In this document: in pieces, positions 26,591 through 64,000 of the stretch
How the letters are laid out: the number at the start of each line of letters is the position of its first letter
How positions within the stretch are numbered: the first letter of the stretch is position 1
Assembly (NCBI GenBank): GCA_013397455.1
Contig: VYZB01000024.1
Location: 3,066,726-3,130,725 of the forward strand
Direction: 5' to 3'
Length of the DNA stretch: 64,000 nt
Source of the DNA: Crotophaga sulcirostris
Lineage: Eukaryota; Chordata; Aves; Cuculiformes; Crotophagidae
Translations under genes and position numbers: made by a program
Notes under the pieces: model-generated
Database searches by the model: none
Told to the model about the DNA's origin: nothing
Seen by the model: only the letters and a program-made list of their open reading frames with translations

Positions 26591-29500
26591 CCAACTGAGC
26601 CTTCTATCAATATGTGGACTAAACCTGTGTTTTGACCTGCTCAGTTTCTACACATGTAACCTTCAAGGAACAAAACAGAAAAAGGGAAAAAAATTAAAAA
26701 CAGCATATACTTTAAATAAGTAAACAACACCCAGAAATCTCACTGACTTCGACTGCAGAAGTTTACCACATTTAAGAAGGATAACCAGATATCTCAGTTC
26801 CATCGAAGCAGCCTTGAGCAGTTCCCTTTTTTGGCTTTACTTAAGTATAATCGAGGAAAATTTTCCATTAACTTCATCTACTGATCCGTTCAACAGCACT
26901 CCCTCATGGGCTGCTGAGCTAAAAGTCTGTTTTCTGGACAACTTCTCAAAAGCCACTTTAAATGATTCTGAAAGAACAGTCTTAAAATATCAAAGAAGTA
27001 TCAGAAGTCAACAGCTATGAGCCAAGCTTCCATACCATTTACTAGCACTCTACAGACTCCCTCTAAATGATGATCCATGGACTACACAAGTTCATGGCTT
27101 TCTTCATGTACCTGTGCCATGCTCTTAGATCTCTGCATATGTTTAGTCCTACACTGGAACAGTGTTCTGACCACAGGAATGTAGCACACCTGGCCCTTCA
27201 ACACAGAGTGCAGAGGACTGGTGGAAGTTCCTTGCACTCTCTCTTCTCTCCTCAGGATTATCCTGTGAGTGTATAGCACAAGTTTTTGTCTTTTTTAAAC
27301 AAGCAGTCAGGAAAAAAACAGGAAACATGAAAGAATGAACTGCAGTGAGTGGGATATCCTGTATTGTTTCTGCATTTTCTCCACTGACAAAGTACTAGTC
27401 TCCTTGTTATTCAGAGCAAGATACTGGCTATAGCCAAGCTAAGATGTGAAGTACAAAATCATAAAGAATTTTATTAAAGCTAGCTCTAATAAAGCTGATG
27501 TGTCAGCACAAGAGACATTAAGTAGAATCTGCCCAGGGTTCAGCTTAGTACTGCATTAAATTGTTAAGATCCTCGTATTTCTATGTATTCTACAAAAGAA
27601 AGACTAAAGCACTGTGCTACAGCCAGACCGTGGCACTTAACCAGTCCAACTACTCAAAGGAGTCTGCCTGGAAAACTACCTCCCTTATGCAGCTTCGTTG
27701 CTTATACTCTACTGCCATATAGTTGGGCACGTATCCATTATCTGAACAAATCTGTGAAGTCTTGCGTTGGGATAGATGTAAGGAAATCAATAATTATTTG
27801 CACCAAGTACAGATCATCCTGAGGGGAACTGGGATCTGAGAGCACACCAAAACCAGTTATCCGCTTTGGGGTATGAAGTTTTGGGTCAGCTTAAAAAGAT
27901 GCAGGTCTTTCTCCAAGCCCCAGCATTGCTCTGTGTTTTCTCATATCAAGGTACTGATCAGACAATATCAAAGTGTTTCATTCAGTGGTTGTGATAAGTT
28001 TTGAAGGAGTAGGCAGGGCAAATGCTTCTGGGTGTATGCATTAAAACCAGTTATATTTTTCAGAATTTTAGGTCTGCATTCTAATGAATTGTTCAAAATT
28101 ATGAGAAACAAATCTACTTTGACATCACCTGGAAACTCATCTCTTTCAAAGCTTTCCCTAACAGCAGATTTTTCTAGAGGCTATTTTTTATTGTCATCCA
28201 TCTCAAGTTAAACTGTGCCACAGGCATTACTGGCTTCAATGTGAAATAGTACCTTTAAATAGATATGATCCAAAGGGAAAATGAGTTCTTAGATGTTTCC
28301 TTGTTAAAGCTGACTGATGAAATCACTTCTGGTATGCTAATGGCTCCAAAAGCTGTCATGTTACTTCTGTTAATTTAGGAGCCCCTGCACTAGTAAAGAT
28401 ATTTGCATAACAGCCACCACTTTCAATAACTGCATTTTAAGGAAAATATATTTTCCAAGTTCACGCTATAGATCCAAATTCACTGAGCACTTCCTTTTTT
28501 TGAAAATAAGTTGATTTTTTCCCATCTTTCTAAGATTACTTTTGCATGCTTAGACGGAGTAGATGAGCATTGTAGCCTACGTGCACAACAGAGGCTGTGA
28601 TGGTATCTGTATGACATATATATTTTGCAGGATGATCAACTTAACAGATCTTTGTCACTCATCCTAAAATCATGTGGTGTTGCTTGAATTAGTGCTGACA
28701 GTAGAGAAAGAATGAGATTCCTCTTTTTCTTCCCTCATCTTTCCTCAAAATATGGAGAAAACAACACGGATGAGTGTTAGTGAAAACAACAACCAAGGGC
28801 TCCATAGGTTCCAAAGCTCAAGTATACATCTGAGACTCTTACATCAGAGTTGCCACTCCTAGAGATCTTCAATTGAAGTTTTTCAGCATAATAATTTGTG
28901 GAAAAGAGAACTGTAGGAAAAGAGCCATACCAATGAATTATTGTTCGGTATCTCCTTCTCTTTCTTTTCTAAGGAAGGACATCCTTACCCATGTGCACCA
29001 ATCCTGAAACAGCTGGAGAACACCAAGAAAGTAAAAACCTAGAAGCTGCACTTTCATAACATCACAACAGCTTTTGTGTATTGCTGAGCTTCTGGCTATC
29101 TCTCTCCCTCAGCCCTTTCCTTCATGGGGAAGCATGCCTTTCAGGGGGAAGTACCTTCTTCAGGGTGGAAGGTTGTCTTCACTGTGTGAAACCTCATGGG
29201 TAGAATGGAGGGCAATGGTTTAGCTCAGCTTGGTCAGGATATGTGTCCACATTCTTTCACCATTGGAGTGTTCCATTAGTAGAAAACAGCTATCTCGTCT
29301 TCGAATGCATACATAAAAAGTAGGCGATACAAACAATATTTGCCTGACATTATGTATTTGCAATTCCACCAGATTTTGTCTTGAAAAAGTCTAATTACTG
29401 TTATAAGCAAGTGATAAATACTCTGTTGATGCTGCAGAGTTAAAATTTCATTTGACAAATTGAAGAAAAACTCTGGCTGTAGAGTCAAATTATTGATTTG

Positions 29501-29984
29501 AAGAGATGAATTTTTTTAAAAACACCCCTCTTTGCTGGAAGTGTGGGTGTCAGGAAATGGAGTTTCAGTGAGCCTCAGTGATTCGGGTCTGATTTCGATC
29601 ATTATTTCAACTTGTTTGAAGGTCACTGAGCTATTGTAGGTTTATGCTGGTATAAGCTTTAAAGTAGTTGAGTTAACTTTGTTGCCCAGGTTAATTTTAA
29701 ATCCTGCTTTGTTTGAACTGATACCATTCACATGAAAGATACAATCTTGAAGAGTACTAATGTTCTGCTTATGCCATATACATTTATTTCAATGTTTTCA
29801 CATATCATCATCTGTTGGGCTCCTATTCTGCGGTCTTCTGCTAGACCACCTTTTTCTAACACTGATGGAGGGTTTTTTAGCCCAACTACAGGTTTAATTC
29901 CACACAGTTTAACTGCATGTGCTGTCGTGCACATTATCCATCTCACTGGCACTCTTTGTAAGCAGGGAGTGACCTGTATATGGA
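26591..29984. other. Intergenic, no gene seen
   Basis: AT-rich sequence between the CR1 tail and the GC-rich island. No domain-bearing open frame and no recognised repeat. Base composition changes abruptly at about 29,985, where the island begins. Confidence 0.55.
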
Positions 29985-30296
29985 AGCAGCTCCGAGCAGG
30001 CTCTTCCCGACACGCGTGGGAGCGCGGCAGGGGGTGCTGAGCAGCGCCCGGCGGTGGCAGTGCCCCTGGGACACCCCCTCTGCGGGGTCCCCCCGCACAC
30101 GGCCATCCCCGTCCCACCTCTCCCGTGCTTTCTGTGCGCATCCCCTCGGGGGGGGGGGGGCGGCTGACGAGCGAGGGCTGGATACTCCCCCTGCACCTCC
30201 CCGAGTCAGGCTGAGCGACAGCCGGGCCCCTGCGCTGTGTCCCAGCGGGATCCGCCTGCCTGGACACCCAGGGCCGGGGGCGGGCACCGCGTCCCC

Positions 30297-30681
30297 CTGA
30301 CCCATGCACAGAGGATGCGGGAGGGAAGGGGAGCGGGCACCGCCTCCCCCTCTGACCCATGCCCAGGGGCTGCGGGAGGGCAGGGGGGCGGGCACCGCCT
30401 CCCCCTCTGACCCATGCCCAGGGGCTGCGGGAGGGCAGGGGGGCGGGCACCGCGTCCCCCTCTGACCCATGCCCAGGGGCTGCGGGAGGGCCGGGGAGCG
30501 GGCACCGCGTCCCCCTCTCACCCATGCCAAGAGGATGCGGGAGGGCAGGGGAGCGGGCACCGCGTCCCGCTCTGACCCATGCACAGAGGATGCGGGAGGG
30601 CAGGGGAGCGGGCACCGCGTCCCCCTCTGACCCATGCACAGAGGATGCGGGAGGGCCGGGGAGCGGGCATCGCATACCAGG
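30297..30681 (+). repeat. 55-bp minisatellite, seven units, G-quadruplex pattern in each
   Basis: Seven consecutive units start at 30297, 30352, 30407, 30462, 30517, 30572 and 30627, exactly 55 bp apart. Each begins CTGACCCATGC (CTCACCC in the fifth) and contains GCGGGAGGG, a G-rich stretch, then GCGGGCACCGC or a close variant. The G stretches give four or more GGG tracts with short loops on the + strand in every unit. Units differ by a few substitutions. More diverged half-units extend on both sides (about 30240-30296 and 30682-30785). The period is not a multiple of three, so it rotates through reading frames. Confidence 0.93.
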
Positions 30682-31855
30682 GCGACCCCGGGGCCGGGGG
30701 AGGGGGGCGAGCGTCGCATCGCGTCCCCCGGCGACCCTGGGCCAGGGGCTGCGGGAGGAAGGGGACCCCGCACCGCGCCCCCCTTGCCCCGTCCGGCCCC
30801 GGGGGGTTGGGGTGTCTCTAAGGCGGGGCTCCCATTTTCCTTCGCCGTTACCCCCGCCCGGGACTCCCTTCCCCGAGCAGAGGGGGCCCGGGAGGGGGCG
30901 GCCGCCGCCCCTGGGCGGGGATGCGGGCTGGCGGCGGCCGCTTGGCCCGGCCGGCGGCACCACGTCAGCTGCGCTCAGGCCCCGCGGGCCAGGGGCTGGT
31001 GGGGGCGAGAGGGGCAGCCCCGGGTGATGGCCGCGCCCTGAGCCCGGCCCCTGGGGCAGGGGAGCCTGCGGAGGGCAGATGGGGCCCCGCTGCCCGCCTG
31101 CCCCTGCTGTCCCACGGGCGGGCACCTCCGCTCAGCCCCCCCGGGGGAAGGGAGAAACGGGCTGTAAGAGACGTGGCAAGCACCCCCCGCCAGCCCTCCC
31201 CTCGGCGGGGTCGCGGGTGGCCGAGGGACGGGGACATGCCGGGAGCGCCCTCCCCCTTTCCCGCTCCGCGGAGATGCCGGAGGGCTCCGTGCCCGCTCCC
31301 TGGGGCGGATAACGGGGAGGGAGGCAGGGAGGGCGCGGGGCAGCCGCCGGGGCACTCCAGCCTCCCCCCGGCCCACGCACACTGCCCCCGCGAAGCCGGG
31401 GGGGGAAACTCGCGGGGCCCTGACGGGGAGACCCCTGGGGCGGCTCTGCCATGGGTACCTCCCGGGGGGGCTCCGCCGGGGCAGCTCCGAGCGGGCGGGC
31501 GGGGCTGGGGGTGCCCCTGCTCGCTGCGGGGCCATGGGGCTGGCGGTGTGCCCAGCACCCGCGCAGGGACACGCGAGGGAGCGCGGTGGCAGGGCCGCCC
31601 GCCCCCCGCGCTGGGTCGGGACCCCCGTCGAGGGGAAGCGTCGCCTCTCGCCCTCGGTGGGAAAGGGCTGTGGGCAGCGCACCCAGGCTTCCGGCGGCTC
31701 CCCCGGCCGCTTCCCCGCGGCGGTGCGCGCGGGACGGGAGGCCCCGCAGGCCCTGGACAGCTCCTGCTTTGAAAGCCGTCGGAGCGCCCAACCGGCCGCT
31801 GCCAACCGGCCGCCCCGCCGAGGCTCCCGGCCGCGCACCCCAGCAAAGCGTGGCG

Positions 31856-32004
31856 NNNNNNNNNNNNNNNNNNNNNNNNNNNNNNNNNNNNNNNNNNNNN
31901 NNNNNNNNNNNNNNNNNNNNNNNNNNNNNNNNNNNNNNNNNNNNNNNNNNNNNNNNNNNNNNNNNNNNNNNNNNNNNNNNNNNNNNNNNNNNNNNNNNNN
32001 NNNN
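31856..32004. other. Assembly gap (149 N)
   Basis: A run of 149 undetermined bases in the middle of the GC-rich island. It ends about 205 bp before the predicted COL1A2 transcription start, so part of the upstream promoter is missing from this assembly. The stated size may be an estimate. Confidence 0.99.
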
Positions 32005-32076
32005 CGCCCCCCCCTCCCTCCCTCCGCCCCGCTCCCCCGGCGCTGCCAAGGCTGCCGCGCGCGGCTGGAGACGGGG

Positions 32077-32086
32077 GTCACGTGAC
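32077..32086. promoter_or_regulatory. Palindromic E-box GTCACGTGAC
   Basis: A perfect 10-bp palindrome about 125-130 bp upstream of the predicted start. CACGTG with flanking GT/AC is a preferred site for USF and for MiT/TFE factors. Binding here is inference; only the motif is seen. Confidence 0.6.
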
Positions 32087-32126
32087 GGCCTGGGAGCCGC
32101 GCGGGCCCCGCGTCCGCCGCGCGCCC

Positions 32127-32131
32127 ATTGG
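32127..32131 (-). promoter_or_regulatory. Inverted CCAAT box
   Basis: ATTGG on the + strand within GCCCATTGGCTG, about 80 bp before the predicted start. The position and orientation match the NF-Y (CBF) element characterised in mammalian COL1A2. Confidence 0.85.
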
Positions 32132-32175
32132 CTGCGGCTCCGCCCGCGGCTCGCGGCGCCGGGACCCTCCTGCGG

Positions 32176-32181
32176 TATAAA
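32176..32181 (+). promoter_or_regulatory. TATA box
   Basis: TATAAA in GCGGTATAAATGG, about 33 bp before the predicted start at about 32209. It is the only good TATA box within the GC-rich island close to the first exon. Confidence 0.88.
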
Positions 32182-32208
32182 TGGGGCGGAGCGGCGCCTG
32201 ATTAATTT

Positions 32209-32346
32209 AGCATCCCGGGCAGCAGGTCTCTGCTACGTTTGGAGTTACTCCCGCAAGATCTGTATGCCTGCGCCCCGTAGGTCATAGCTAACCGGCGACC
32301 GGGGGGGCTCTGCACCACAAGGAGTCTGCATGTCTTGCAACTAGAC
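32209..32346 (+). promoter_or_regulatory. COL1A2 5' UTR with two upstream reading frames
   Basis: The predicted leader is about 138 nt. It contains a seven-codon frame at 32264-32287 (ATG...TAG) and a four-codon frame at 32330-32344 whose stop lies three bases before the true ATG. This arrangement, two short upstream frames with the second inside the start-codon hairpin, is conserved in fibrillar collagen mRNAs. The 5' end is inferred, not mapped. Confidence 0.82.
32264..32287 (+). promoter_or_regulatory. Upstream ORF 1 (seven codons)
   Basis: ATGCCTGCGCCC... ends at TAG 32285-32287. It corresponds in position to the first upstream ATG in mammalian COL1A2 leaders (also ATGCCCGCGCC-like from memory). 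Such frames lower initiation at the main ATG; that effect is inferred here. Confidence 0.75.

Positions 32347-32350
<4 letters not shown>
32328..32350 (+). promoter_or_regulatory. Start-codon hairpin (collagen 5' stem-loop) with upstream ORF 2
   Basis: GCATGTCT (32328-32335) and AGACATGC (32343-32350) are perfect inverted repeats with a seven-base loop, giving an 8-bp stem. The left arm contains the upstream ATG (32330) and the right arm contains the true ATG (32347-32349). In COL1A1, COL1A2 and COL3A1 mRNAs the equivalent stem-loop binds LARP6 and controls translation in collagen-producing cells. The structure is seen directly; the regulator is known from the family. Confidence 0.9.
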
Positions 32351-63847
<31,497 letters not shown>

Positions 63848-64000
63848 GTGAGTATATGACTGGTTAACTGCATTAAAGAGATAGGTGTAAAGAAAAAAGG
63901 TGAGGTCTTCTCGTAAGGAAAACCGGGGAAAAGCAGATGTAGATTCTGCTCTTTCCATTGCTGCTGCAAACAGAGGATAAAGACCTAAGAGAGCAGTGGA

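Larger units (their letters stand above)
32005..32208 (+). promoter_or_regulatory. COL1A2 core promoter
   Basis: Directly visible elements, in order, are a pyrimidine-rich CCCTCC-type stretch at 32005-32037 (a likely Sp1/C-rich element), a palindromic E-box GTCACGTGAC at 32077-32086, an inverted CCAAT box ATTGG at 32127-32131, and a TATA box at 32176-32181. Spacing to the predicted start at about 32209 places the CCAAT box near -80, the position of the known CBF/NF-Y site in mammalian COL1A2. The start is inferred from TATA spacing and from the AGCA...GGCAGCAGG leader, which resembles the human leader. The left edge is cut by the assembly gap. Confidence 0.88.

Noticed and set aside
29728..32081. 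Long open frames on both strands (up to 465 codons) in the GC-rich island
   Set aside because: GC-rich DNA has few stop codons, and the 55-bp repeat rotates through all frames. The predicted proteins are Pro/Gly/Arg/Ala-rich without domains, overlap each other on opposite strands, and some run through the N gap.

Overview
The window is vertebrate nuclear DNA, almost certainly from a bird. Two things show this. CR1 LINE fragments are scattered through it, several of them antisense tails of a type abundant in birds. The right half carries the 5' part of COL1A2, the pro-alpha2(I) chain of type I collagen, reading on the + strand, with a protein close to the chicken chain as I remember it but not identical to it. 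I cannot name the species; a bird other than chicken is my inference.

Layout. Bases 1-29,984 are AT-rich intergenic DNA in which I find no convincing gene. It holds a 1.1-kb CR1 LINE with a long reverse-transcriptase reading frame (4205-5305), short CR1 tails near 13.3 and 26.5 kb, an older CR1-like remnant near 23.3 kb, and small simple repeats. Bases about 29,985-33,310 form a very GC-rich island. It contains a seven-unit 55-bp minisatellite in which every unit carries a G-quadruplex pattern, a 149-base assembly gap, and the COL1A2 core promoter: palindromic E-box, inverted CCAAT box and TATA box, with a predicted start near 32,209. The 5' leader has two short upstream reading frames, and a hairpin spans the true start codon.

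From 32,347 to 63,847 I place the coding parts of COL1A2 exons 1-41. A complete gene normally has 52, so the rest lies beyond the right edge. The 41 exons give 890 codons: signal peptide, short N-propeptide with a minor triple helix, N-proteinase site, N-telopeptide, and the first 801 residues of the main helix without a Gly-X-Y break. Exon lengths from exon 7 on are all 45, 54, 99, 108 or 162 bp, every such exon starts with a glycine codon, and every intron there is phase 0. Counting from the first helix glycine puts the cross-linking lysine at helix position 87 and the collagenase bond at Gly775-Ile776, the positions known for this chain, which supports every exon call in between.

The introns are mostly unique AT-rich sequence. 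Exceptions are a CR1 tail in intron 1, a CR1 with an internal duplication around an 8-base gap in intron 13, and a previously unlabelled ~205-bp sequence present in both intron 15 and intron 19. In chicken, intron 2 is known to house a second, cartilage-type promoter. I found no bacterial-style system, RNA gene or CRISPR array; the window is one large collagen gene and its upstream flank.
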